A stretch of DNA of 5,521 nt from Planctomycetota bacterium. Its GTDB lineage: Bacteria > Planctomycetota > Phycisphaerae > WQYP01. The notes below the pieces were generated by a model. That model ran no database searches. It saw only the letters and a list, made by a program, of their open reading frames with translations, and was not told the DNA's origin. The first letter of the stretch is position 1; each line of letters begins with the position of its first letter. The translations under genes were made by a program, and so were the position numbers. The DNA is taken from contig JAJZCT010000263.1 of the NCBI GenBank assembly GCA_021828925.1, positions 1 through 5,521 on the forward strand. The letters run 5' to 3'. This document shows, piece by piece, positions 1 through 5,312 of this stretch.

Positions 1-1
1 G

Positions 2-109
2 GCGTTTCGCAAACTTCCCGCCGCCATGCAGCCCGCTTCGATCAACGCCGTTGTTCTGGCCGTCGCGGACTCAGCACCCATTCCCGATGCTGGGAGCCTC
101 TCCACCTAA
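2..109 (+). CDS. Possible 3' end of an upstream gene, function unknown
   Basis: Frame 2 is open from the first base of the window to a TAA at 107-109, giving 35 residues that begin AFRKLPAAMQPASINAVVLA and end in SLST. Codon choice is GC-rich at third positions (GCC, CTG, ATC, AAC, GTC), like the genes downstream, which is the only support for it being coding. An ATG lies in this frame at 26, so a tiny 27-residue ORF is also possible, but the open frame upstream of it favours the C-terminus of a longer protein. I do not recognise a family. It is on the same strand as the next gene but about 390 bases away, so it is probably a separate transcription unit. Confidence 0.35.
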   Translation, partial: AFRKLPAAMQPASINAVVLAVADSAPIPDAGSLST

Positions 110-175
110 CGGCCGGAATTGCAGATTAAGTTACAGCTTGCAGTTCCCAAGGAGATCACAAATCCCCATTTTAGC

Positions 176-193
176 CGGCCAGCTCGCTGGCCG
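176..193. other. Perfect 7-bp hairpin, possible end signal of the upstream gene
   Basis: CGGCCAG (176-182) pairs exactly with CTGGCCG (187-193) around a CTCG loop. As RNA this is a very stable stem with a CUYG-type tetraloop. It lies 67 bases after the TAA at 109, so it could stop or protect the upstream transcript. It is not followed by a T run on either strand, so it is not a canonical intrinsic terminator. Confidence 0.3.
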
Positions 194-487
194 CGCCCCC
201 GCCGGACGCAACCAACATAGCAGCGAAGCCCTCCCAGAAAATTCCGGGTTCCAGCTGCCAACTCCACCCAGTCCTGATCTAAGCGGTCGTGACCGGTTAC
301 CCGGTGCCAGACGCGGCGATTTTGCCCAGATTCAGCGTTATTTCGGCCCTGCCCGGAAAAATTGCCACGCCCGCCTGTGCAAAGACATTACCAAACGCTT
401 TGTTCCGCCACGATTAGCCGGTAGAATCTTGTGGATACTGGTTTGCATACGTTTTGCTTATGTCGCAGCGTATCGGGCTGTTGTCCT

Positions 488-493
488 AAGGAG
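488..493 (+). promoter_or_regulatory. Ribosome binding site fixing the TPR-YggX start
   Basis: AAGGAG stands 10 bases before the ATG at 504. It is the only good Shine-Dalgarno match ahead of any in-frame start of this ORF. It decides in favour of 504 over the far upstream start at 51. Confidence 0.75.
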
Positions 494-503
494 TTTTCTG
501 GGT

Positions 504-1100
504 ATGGTGGAACAGGCACGCATAGATCGCTTCAAGAGCATGACCGAAGCCGACCCGCACAATGAACTGGGATTTATGTCTCTCGGCAGGGCGTATGTGG
601 AAGGCCGGATGTATAAACTGGCCATTCCCGCACTGATGCGTGCGTTACAACTCAAGGCGGAGTTGTCCCCGGTTTATGTCCTCCTGGCCCAGGCCCAGCG
701 CGGCGTCGGAGACCCGGAAGGAGCGATAAACACCTTGACGCGCGGATACCGTGTTGCGGATGAACATGGTGATTTGATGCCCAGAAATCAGATGGCCGAT
801 ATGCTCAAGGAACTCGGATCACCCATGCCCGAAGCCAGACAGGCGGTTCTGACGCCGGAATTGGCGTCCGCCGGTAACATTCAATGTCGCCGGTGCGGAC
901 GCATTGGCCCGAAAATGAAGGAACCTCCCTTCAGCGGGGCACAGGGCGAACAGATTTACAACAGTATATGCGGACCCTGTTTTCAGCTCTGGATTCGCGA
1001 GGGTACCAAAGTGATCAATGAACTGCGCCTGAACCTGACCGATTCCGCCGCGCAGGATATTTACGATCAACACATGATGACGTTTCTCGGTTTGAACTGA
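504..1100 (+). CDS. TPR-containing Fe(II)-trafficking (YggX-like) protein
   Basis: This 198-residue protein has two parts. Residues about 20-87 form two tetratricopeptide-like helical pairs (for example ELGFMSLGRAYVEGRMYKLA), a protein-interaction scaffold. Residues about 126-196 match the YggX family: a Cys near the domain start, then G..IYN (148-153), a Trp (163), INELRLNL (171-178) and a closing FL (194-195), all at YggX-like spacing. YggX (about 90 residues in E. coli) is a cytosolic protein linked to iron trafficking and protection of Fe-S clusters from oxidation. Here the domain carries two CxxC pairs, C128/C131 and C156/C159, where E. coli YggX has a single conserved Cys, so a bound zinc or iron is plausible (inference). 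I recall this fusion from planctomycetes. The start at 504 is set by AAGGAG at 488-493 and by where protein-like sequence begins. greA follows after 78 bases on the same strand. Confidence 0.85.
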   Translation: MVEQARIDRFKSMTEADPHNELGFMSLGRAYVEGRMYKLAIPALMRALQLKAELSPVYVLLAQAQRGVGDPEGAINTLTRGYRVADEHGDLMPRNQMADMLKELGSPMPEARQAVLTPELASAGNIQCRRCGRIGPKMKEPPFSGAQGEQIYNSICGPCFQLWIREGTKVINELRLNLTDSAAQDIYDQHMMTFLGLN

Positions 1101-1168
1101 CGTAATATAGTGGTGGATGCCTGTGCGGCAACAAGCCGGCATGGCGGACGTTTTAATTTACTGCAAGC

Positions 1169-1172
1169 GAGG
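1169..1172 (+). promoter_or_regulatory. Ribosome binding site of greA
   Basis: GAGG lies 6 bases before the ATG at 1179. It supports 1179 over the earlier in-frame GTG at 1110 and over the second ATG at 1185. Confidence 0.65.
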
Positions 1173-1178
1173 TATCGC

Positions 1179-1658
1179 ATGGAAATGCAATTATTAACCA
1201 GGGAAGAAAAACAGAAGCTTGAGGCGCAACTTAAGCACATGATTGACCAGCGTCCGCTTATTTCGGCGCGTATCGCCGAGGCCCGCGAGAAAGGCGATCT
1301 GAAGGAAAATGCCGACTACCACGCCGCCCGCGAAGAACTGTCCTTATTAGAAGCGCGTATTAAAGATATGGAAGCCCGCCTGCGTGCCGCATCGGTTGTG
1401 AATCCCGATGATATTCCCGCGGATATGGTATTTTTAGGCAGTACGGTGAAGGTGCGGGATCAGAAAAATGGCGACGAAGAAACATTTCGGCTCGTCGGGG
1501 AATTAAATACAGAGGCGTTTAACTCCGATTCCGAGATCATGGAAGTTTCCGCTAAAAGCCCGCTGGGTGAGGCGCTGATGCGTGCCCGGGTCGGACAGCT
1601 CGTACGCGTTTCCGTGCCCCGTGGTGAGATTCATTACAAGGTGCTTTCCGTAAGTTGA
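1179..1658 (+). CDS. greA: Transcription elongation factor GreA
   Basis: GreA binds stalled, backtracked RNA polymerase in the cytoplasm, reaches its coiled coil through the secondary channel and stimulates cleavage of the extruded RNA 3' end. The protein is 159 residues, against 158 in E. coli. The N-terminal coiled coil spans about residues 5-75 and carries the diagnostic tip GDLKENADYHAAREE (39-53). D40 and E43 correspond to the acidic residues that position the catalytic magnesium. The C-terminal FKBP-like domain follows a linker, with FLGSTVKV at about 102-109, a SPLGEALM segment and a GEIHYKVLSV end, as in the family. Start 1179 gives the family-typical N-terminus and has GAGG 6 bases upstream; the earlier GTG at 1110 would add 23 unrelated residues. 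The gene sits 78 bases after the TPR-YggX gene and 63 before the TonB-like gene, consistent with co-transcription. I see no clear terminator after it. Confidence 0.96.
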   Translation: MEMQLLTREEKQKLEAQLKHMIDQRPLISARIAEAREKGDLKENADYHAAREELSLLEARIKDMEARLRAASVVNPDDIPADMVFLGSTVKVRDQKNGDEETFRLVGELNTEAFNSDSEIMEVSAKSPLGEALMRARVGQLVRVSVPRGEIHYKVLSVS

Positions 1659-1721
1659 CAGCGGCCTCGCGGACTGACCGGAAAGCTTTTATGGACTTTA
1701 CGGCCCGTGCCGTGTGACATC

Positions 1722-2894
1722 ATGAGTGAAACTCCGGTTTATTTTCTGGCCCGCTGTCAAGAGGATGTCCCAGTCCCCACGGCGGAATTTTCTCCGCAAA
1801 ATCATGGTGCTGCATTACCTGAAGACCAACATCTTCCTGAGGATCATGGTGCCTCGGCGGAGCCTTACACTCTCATTGATATCACGATTCCCGCCGAAGA
1901 CCTCAGCGATACGGCGGCGCCATCAGATCTCATCGCCCTGACTGCGTCCCATGCGTTACTACCCGAAGAAGCCGCCGAACTGGCCTGGCTGGCTGAAACA
2001 CGACGATTTATTATTCTCCGGCTTAAAGAATGGGTGATACCCGTCTCCGCCTTAATTTGCGTTTTGCTGGCCGTGCTCTTTGAAGCCGGACTCGTGGCGA
2101 CGGTCTGGTGGCTTGTGATGTGGCATCCCATGGGCGGGGGTGGCAGCAGGGGGCAGGGTGCAGGAACCGCTACGGCCATCGGGGGGATTATTCAATCCGC
2201 AGGATTAAATTCAACACCGTCCAATCCAGCAACGCGTTGGCGCCCCGGCCCGATGCCCGCGCCGCCTGATTTGCCGGATAAGCCCATTTTTACACCGCAT
2301 ACACCGGCTTTGGCGCTTTTGGATAACACCAATCCACTGCATGCGGCGCTGCCGATCATCGGTATTAACAGTGATCACAACGTTTGGGCGGCGCCGGCGC
2401 ACCAATTGGCTCCCAAAACCTTGCGTATTAAAATCACGCAGCGCCATACGCAACGCACTCGCAGCCGCGGGCCGCAGGTGGCTTCCCGCGGCACCCAGCC
2501 CGATGCCGCCGGCGGTGGGGGGGACAACGGACTGATTCAACTATTCAAGCCCGGATCCCGGACCGCCCTGGGTTCCGCTACTGGCTCCGGACCGGGGCGC
2601 GGCCGCGGGGCCGGCGTTGGCGGGGGTGGCAGCATTGTCAAACCGCCGCCCAATCCGATTTTACCGCTCAAGTATCAGTTTGCGTTGCCGGCGCATCTGA
2701 TCAATCCGAAATTCCAGTTGACCATTCGCCGGAACGGCACGGTGGCCGCTGTAAAAGTACTGATATCTTCCGGCCATCCCGGTATTGATCAGGCAATTAT
2801 CAACGCCTTGATGCAGGCACGGTTTTTGCCCAATATCCTCTCCGGCAAACCGGTGCAAAGTAAATTTGTCATTCGCTACCAGCTTACCTCCTGA
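1722..2894 (+). CDS. TonB-family energy transducer with a long cytoplasmic N-terminus
   Basis: From ATG 1722 this is 390 residues. Residues 1-104 are acidic and proline-containing without a recognised domain, and include a small internal repeat around HGAALPEDQHLPEDHGA. One hydrophobic segment at about 105-134 (VIPVSALICVLLAVLFEAGL and onward) should span the inner membrane. Residues 135-312 are Gly/Pro/Arg-rich and low in complexity, as expected for a periplasmic spacer. Residues about 315-388 match the TonB C-terminal fold: FQLTIRRNGTVAAVKVLISS, then the SGHPGIDQAIINAL helix, RFLP and a closing FVIRYQL strand. TonB proteins use ExbB/ExbD and the proton motive force to drive outer-membrane receptors; no exbB/exbD is visible here. 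It is longer than E. coli TonB (239 residues), chiefly because of the N-terminus. The start is uncertain: no good Shine-Dalgarno precedes 1722, a GTG at 1707 is in frame, and a small hairpin (1700-1713) lies just upstream. Confidence 0.82.
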   Translation: MSETPVYFLARCQEDVPVPTAEFSPQNHGAALPEDQHLPEDHGASAEPYTLIDITIPAEDLSDTAAPSDLIALTASHALLPEEAAELAWLAETRRFIILRLKEWVIPVSALICVLLAVLFEAGLVATVWWLVMWHPMGGGGSRGQGAGTATAIGGIIQSAGLNSTPSNPATRWRPGPMPAPPDLPDKPIFTPHTPALALLDNTNPLHAALPIIGINSDHNVWAAPAHQLAPKTLRIKITQRHTQRTRSRGPQVASRGTQPDAAGGGGDNGLIQLFKPGSRTALGSATGSGPGRGRGAGVGGGGSIVKPPPNPILPLKYQFALPAHLINPKFQLTIRRNGTVAAVKVLISSGHPGIDQAIINALMQARFLPNILSGKPVQSKFVIRYQLTS

Positions 2895-2902
2895 ATTGTG
2901 GT

Positions 2903-2919
2903 GCGGGCTTCCAGCCCGC
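2903..2919. repeat. Short perfect hairpin between the TonB-like and phosphoesterase genes
   Basis: GCGGGCT (2903-2909) pairs with AGCCCGC (2913-2919) around TCC. It starts 9 bases after the TonB-like stop codon and ends 49 bases before the next start. There is no T run, so it is not an obvious terminator. In RNA it could act as a 3' stability element or modulate the downstream gene. GCGGGCTTCCAGCCCGC-type stems recur in spacers of some large genomes (recall, not checked), so it may be a dispersed repeat. Confidence 0.5.
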
Positions 2920-2967
2920 TCGACAGGCTCCCTTGAAGTTGAAACGGTAACAATTCCGGAACTGCCG

Positions 2968-3930
2968 ATGGCCCGAAAAAAACGCAACACGCCCCAGTTT
3001 GACGTTGAAAAATCGCTGCGTAATCGCCGACTTGAAAAAATGATATTCCGTCATGGCTCATTGGCGGCTGTGATTAAATCCATTGGCTTTTACAGCCTGT
3101 CCGCACTAATCTGGCCGCGCTTTATTGCGCCAAAACGCTGGAAGCTCACGCGTTTTAATGTCGCCATGCCAAATCTGGCCCGCGTTTTCGATGGTTATAA
3201 AATTGCACAACTCTCCGATTTACATACCGGAAGCACAGATCATCGCTATTTACGCCGCGTGATCGAGACGGTTGTGGCGGATAAGCCGGATATCATCGTT
3301 CTCACCGGTGATCTGATCGAATACCGCGCCGGCTCACTGCAAAAACTCGAATCCCTTCTGCCCCTGCTGCACGCTGCCGATGGTGTGCTGGCCATTTTCG
3401 GCAATCATGATTATCACGAGTATTCGTGGCGGCATGTCGGGCCGCGCTCCGCCCATCGCGCCATTCATAAACGCTTGCGAACCCTCCTGGATAAACACCA
3501 CGTAACCTTGCTGCGGAACACACAGCACCGCGTTGCACGTGAAGACTCTGCCCTTTACTTTGTGGGACTGGATGAACTCTGGACCGGCAATGCTGATGGC
3601 CACGCCGCCTTTGCTGGCATTCCCGCCGCCGCCGCCGCCTGCATTTGCCTGCAGCATAATCCCGACGGCTTTGAAATTCTCCGCCAATTCCCCTGGCAAC
3701 TGATGCTGTGCGGCCACACCCACGGCGGACAGGTGCGCCTGCCCCTCATCGGTTCGCTTTTTGTCCCCATGAAACACCGCCAATATATCCGCGGCTGGTA
3801 CACCCTCGCCCCCGACGCATACCCCGAAGAAAAACGCATGTACGTCAGCACCGGCTTAGGCCAAAGCGTCCCCATCCGCCTCCGCGTCCCCCCCGAAGCC
3901 ACCATTTTCACCCTGCATTCAAATCAGTGA
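2968..3930 (+). CDS. Metallophosphoesterase, YkuE/YaeI-like
   Basis: This 320-residue protein carries the full calcineurin-like phosphoesterase signature in order: LSDLHTG (D84, H86), LTGDLIE (D115), FGNHD (N146, H147, D148), LQHNPD (H230) and CGHTHGGQ (H250, H252). These residues bind the two active-site metals and contact phosphate, so the enzyme should be active. The GHTHGGQ form and the preceding HNPD are typical of the YkuE/YaeI branch, reported as phosphodiesterases acting at or near the membrane. The N-terminus is very basic (ARKKRN), followed by a moderately hydrophobic stretch at about 32-50 that could associate with the membrane. The natural substrate cannot be read from sequence. 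An earlier TTG at 2866 would overlap the TonB-like gene and add 34 unrelated residues; ATG 2968 has a weak GGA 7 bases upstream. The 3' third is strongly C-biased on this strand. It is probably the last gene of the run. Confidence 0.9.
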   Translation: MARKKRNTPQFDVEKSLRNRRLEKMIFRHGSLAAVIKSIGFYSLSALIWPRFIAPKRWKLTRFNVAMPNLARVFDGYKIAQLSDLHTGSTDHRYLRRVIETVVADKPDIIVLTGDLIEYRAGSLQKLESLLPLLHAADGVLAIFGNHDYHEYSWRHVGPRSAHRAIHKRLRTLLDKHHVTLLRNTQHRVAREDSALYFVGLDELWTGNADGHAAFAGIPAAAAACICLQHNPDGFEILRQFPWQLMLCGHTHGGQVRLPLIGSLFVPMKHRQYIRGWYTLAPDAYPEEKRMYVSTGLGQSVPIRLRVPPEATIFTLHSNQ

Positions 3931-3968
3931 GGATTACAATCATCCCCTCCACCCACCGCCCGCCATTT

Positions 3969-4117
3969 CGCATCCAACCGTGAAATGCGCCATTAGCTCA
4001 ATGCGGCAGCGTTGAGTTATCCGCGGAATACGATTTGATGACACGATGTTTTCCGCCCGGCGCGATTCGTGCAGTGCGTGCCGCGTTGAAACGCGGATAA
4101 TTTCCGCCACCGCATAC
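3969..4117. repeat. Tandem repeat unit 1 (149-bp period)
   Basis: This copy starts CGCATCCAACCGTGA. It shares a 37-base identical core (3992-4028) with the next copy, and patchier similarity continues through the ATGACAC and CGGCGCG motifs to a CCGCGTT near 4087. In the core, TAGCTCAATGC (3994-4004) pairs with GCGTTGAGTTA (4009-4019) around GGCA: 11 pairs, two of them G-U. In this copy GCGGAA (4023-4028) can also pair with TTCCGC (4051-4056). No ORF is conserved between copies, so it is a non-coding repeat. Confidence 0.85.
4081..4096. other. Perfect 6-bp hairpin
   Basis: CCGCGT (4081-4086) pairs with ACGCGG (4091-4096) around a TGAA loop, inside tandem unit 1. The following ATAATTT is AT-rich but not a T run. 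It could be a weak end signal for the phosphoesterase transcript, or simply part of the repeat. The matching position in unit 2 keeps only the left half. Confidence 0.4.
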
Positions 4118-4250
4118 CGCATCCAACCGTGATGCGAATAATTAGCTCAATGCGGCAGCGTTGAGTTATCCGCGGAAATGGGATCTGATGACACAATGTG
4201 CTTCGGCTCGGCGCGGTTGACTCGGCACGTTCCGCGTTTGCAACTCATTG
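4118..4250. repeat. Tandem repeat unit 2 (149-bp period)
   Basis: This is the second copy of the preceding unit, offset by exactly 149 bases, with the same opening CGCATCCAACCGTGA and an identical core at 4141-4177. The 11-pair core hairpin is preserved at 4143-4168. After the core it has diverged by substitutions and a 2-base length change (GATCTGATGACAC for GATTTGATGACAC). The right boundary is approximate, because similarity fades after the CCGCGTTT near 4240. Confidence 0.85.
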
Positions 4251-4308
4251 CCGCAATCGATCAACCCCCGCCGGTTTTACAGAGAATTCCACCCACTGCC
4301 GTATACCC

Positions 4309-4329
4309 TCGCGGCGACTTTTACCGCGA
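4309..4329. other. 6-bp hairpin in gene-free region
   Basis: TCGCGG (4309-4314) is complementary to CCGCGA (4324-4329) with a 9-base loop. No T run follows. No function can be assigned. Confidence 0.3.
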
Positions 4330-4335
4330 CGGCGC

Positions 4336-4399
4336 TCAATGATCAATGAACAAACCATCGGAGATTCCGAATTTTTGATCCGTGGTCATTGATCTTTGA
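4336..4399. repeat. Imperfect inverted repeat of GATCAATGA words
   Basis: TCAATGATCAATGA (4336-4349) faces TCATTGATCTTTGA (4386-4399): 13 of 14 positions are complementary, including a perfect 9-bp inner block (4341-4349 with 4386-4394), separated by 36 bases. Further GATC-containing words (TTTGATCC at 4374-4381, TTTGATCAGTGAA at 4395-4407) follow. It looks like a word-type intergenic repeat, not an operator. Confidence 0.55.
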
Positions 4400-4465
4400 T
4401 CAGTGAAGTTCACCACAGGCGGCGGAGGAAAACGGAGGACGGCCGACGGGGGTGGAAAAATGATC

Positions 4466-4501
4466 CACAGATTTCCCGAATTGCACAGATTTTCCGGCCG
4501 G
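4466..4501. repeat. Two 18-bp tandem units beginning CACAGATTT
   Basis: CACAGATTT occurs at 4466 and again at 4484, each followed by about nine more bases (CCCGAATTG, then TCCGGCCGG). Strings of CACAGATT separated by short spacers are, as I recall, common dispersed words in spacers of Planctomycetes and Verrucomicrobia; this was not checked. Confidence 0.5.
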
Positions 4502-4574
4502 CTGTAAGGCGTAACCTGCGTCTAGCAACTCGCACTTAGCAGCGCAGCGCTTCCAAAGCATTCTAACTCCTAAT

Positions 4575-4673
4575 ACTACAGCGCGACTTCCCAATCTCCC
4601 GTTGAGTTAGTCGCGGAAAATCAGGATTCTGAGGGGTGTTTTTGGCCCTCAAAGGCCGAAGTCGCGCTGTAGT
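4575..4673. mobile_element. 99-bp MITE-like element with perfect 16-bp inverted ends
   Basis: ACTACAGCGCGACTTC (4575-4590) is the exact reverse complement of GAAGTCGCGCTGTAGT (4658-4673). The interior carries GTTGAGTTAGTCGCGGAAA (4601-4619), a close relative of the 149-bp repeat core (GTTGAGTTATCCGCGGAA), and then GGATTCTGA matching GGATCTGA of tandem unit 2. A second stem, GAGGG (4631-4635) with CCCTC (4646-4650), can form inside. CTAACTCC lies close outside both ends (4563-4570 and 4675-4682), but 4 and 1 bases away from the inverted ends, so it is not a clean target duplication. It has no coding capacity. It could be a non-autonomous transposable repeat or a REP/BIME-like structured element. 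Confidence 0.6.
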
Positions 4674-4707
4674 GCTAACTCCCAACTCCTGAATGCTCGT
4701 CCAGCCC

Positions 4708-4721
4708 CTGTAACCTGTAAC
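4708..4721. repeat. CTGTAAC tandem doublet
   Basis: CTGTAAC is present twice head to tail (4708-4714 and 4715-4721). It sits beside AACTCC words (4678-4682 and 4684-4688) in the same word-repeat neighbourhood. No function is suggested. Confidence 0.4.
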
Positions 4722-4764
4722 CCGCGCCGTGGCACGGTTGTGTCTTTGTGGTGAAAGTTTTCGT

Positions 4765-4899
4765 TCAACACGACCAAGCGTCTATTCCTTTATATCTGCT
4801 CCGATATGGATTATACCCCTGGCCACTATAACCGCCCCACTTGTCTTGAATTATTCGGGTTGGAGATCCATTTATCCTTCCGTCACCGATCGCGACCAT
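4765..4899 (-). CDS. Possible small ORF downstream of the 103-residue gene
   Basis: An ATG at 4899 (minus strand) opens a 44-residue frame that starts MVAIGDGRINGSP, is rich in Gly, Tyr and Arg toward its end (WGGYSGQGYNPYRSRYKG) and stops at 4765. It begins 7 bases after the stop of the 103-residue gene, and a GAGG (4910-4913, minus strand) overlapping that gene's end lies 10 bases before the ATG, so translational coupling is possible. The same frame is open further upstream inside the larger gene, which weakens the case for this start. I recognise no family. It could equally be the open residue of decayed sequence. Confidence 0.25.
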   Translation of the reverse strand: MVAIGDGRINGSPTRIIQDKWGGYSGQGYNPYRSRYKGIDAWSC

Positions 4900-4906
4900 A
4901 CCTTCA

Positions 4907-5218
4907 TTACCTCTTGAGACCTTCCTTCTTCGCAGCCCGGTCTCTAAGGCGAACGATCCACTCATTCGAGCCGCGGGAAAGGCATTCCACCAATGGCCAA
5001 TGGGGCGAGCTCTCGATCAAATGTAGAACCGTCCATGCAAGCCCGTAGTAATCATCCGGACCAAATACCCTAATCAATTCTTTTGCCTCATCGTCCGAGA
5101 TCGGCGGAGTGACGCGGCTCAGGAGCTCCTGCCTCTGCCTAACCAAGGCAACGTCAGCGGCTTTTGATGCCGGAAATTCCCCCATTTCCGCAAGTTTGGC
5201 GATTTCCAACCTAATCAT
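4907..5218 (-). CDS. Hypothetical 103-residue protein, copy 1 of an inverted pair
   Basis: I do not recognise the family with certainty. The protein is soluble-looking and acidic to neutral, with no signal peptide or membrane segment. An N-terminal helical half (MIRLEIAKLAEMGEFPASKA) leads to PPISDDEAKELIRVFGPDDY at about 39-58, then GLAWTVLHLIESSPHWPLVE at about 60-79 and SNEWIVRLRDRAAKK at about 84-98. The pattern FGPDD-YGLAW-LLHLIE-PHWP-SNEW is distinctive. Compact proteins of this sort are often immunity or antitoxin partners, but no toxin is visible, so this is only a guess. ATG 5218 is the first start after an in-frame TGA; the Shine-Dalgarno is weak (GTGAGA about 10 bases upstream). 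Codon use is less GC-biased than in the plus-strand genes (AGG, TTG, CTA, TTT). Its start and leader lie in a perfect inverted repeat shared with a second, divergent copy at the right edge. Confidence 0.7.
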   Translation of the reverse strand: MIRLEIAKLAEMGEFPASKAADVALVRQRQELLSRVTPPISDDEAKELIRVFGPDDYYGLAWTVLHLIESSPHWPLVECLSRGSNEWIVRLRDRAAKKEGLKR

Positions 5219-5312
5219 ATTATTTTCGTCTCACTATTTTGACTTGGCCATCAACTGTGGAAAATTCTGCTCGTAATAATCAATTAAATTCTGGAGTCCT
5301 TAATAATAACAC
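5195..5312. repeat. Left arm of a perfect 118-bp inverted repeat
   Basis: Every base from 5195 to 5312 is complementary to 5521 down to 5404, with no mismatch or gap in my base-by-base check. The arm holds the first eight codons of the 103-residue gene and 94 bases of its leader. By my count 39 of 118 bases are G or C (33%), far below the rest of the window. The inner boundary is sharp at 5312/5404. Confidence 0.97.

Larger units (their letters stand above)
110..503. other. Gene-free stretch upstream of the TPR-YggX gene
   Basis: No frame here gives a protein-like translation. The frame of the next gene stays open back to 51, but that extension is rich in Pro, Arg and Ser with no recognisable domain, and it lacks a ribosome binding site. 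The stretch contains a GC-rich hairpin (176-193) and a smaller dyad, CGGTC-GT-GACCG, at 284-295. The promoter of the downstream genes should lie in its 3' part. A TAGAAT at 422-427 could be a -10 hexamer, but the sequence 17 bases upstream (TTTGTT) is a poor -35, so no promoter is called. Confidence 0.5.
3931..4764. other. Gene-free, repeat-dense region
   Basis: No ORF in these 834 bases reads like a protein on either strand. The stretch holds a tandem duplication with a period of 149, several hairpins, word-like short repeats and a 99-bp element with 16-bp inverted ends, each listed separately. It separates the conserved plus-strand gene run from the AT-rich minus-strand gene at the right end. 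It behaves like a landing zone for small non-coding repeats. No transposase remnant is seen. Confidence 0.7.

Noticed and set aside
422..427. TAGAAT as a -10 hexamer for the gene run
   Set aside because: The sequence 17 bases upstream (TTTGTT) is a poor -35, and planctomycete promoters are not well enough defined to call it from sequence alone.
51..503. N-terminal extension of the TPR-YggX ORF back to 51
   Set aside because: The extension is compositionally odd, has no domain and no ribosome binding site. The ATG at 504 has AAGGAG at a suitable distance and coincides with the start of protein-like sequence.
1691..1717. Eight-codon ORF (ATG 1691) upstream of the TonB-like gene as a leader peptide
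   Set aside because: Too short to support, with no regulatory codon run or clear attenuator; it may be chance.
3334..3911. Long minus-strand ORFs opposite the phosphoesterase gene
   Set aside because: They are antisense shadows of a gene with all catalytic motifs intact, and their translations (poly-Gly/Ala tracts) do not look like proteins.
3987..4063. tRNA-like sequence: GCGCC ... TTAGCTCAAT..GGCAGC ... GGCGC spanning 77 bases
   Set aside because: The D-arm-like motif and matching ends are suggestive, but there is no anticodon stem, no GTTCGA-type T arm and no CCA. The second copy loses the end pairing.
3969..4250. CRISPR array
   Set aside because: There are only two units, with a 149-base period and similarity extending into the would-be spacer; no cas genes are present.
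4601..4607. GTTGAGT as an integron attC R' box (GTTRRRY), also in the tandem cores
   Set aside because: No matching RYYYAAC box at attC spacing, no L boxes and no integrase are visible; in the tandem copies the motif is one side of a short hairpin.
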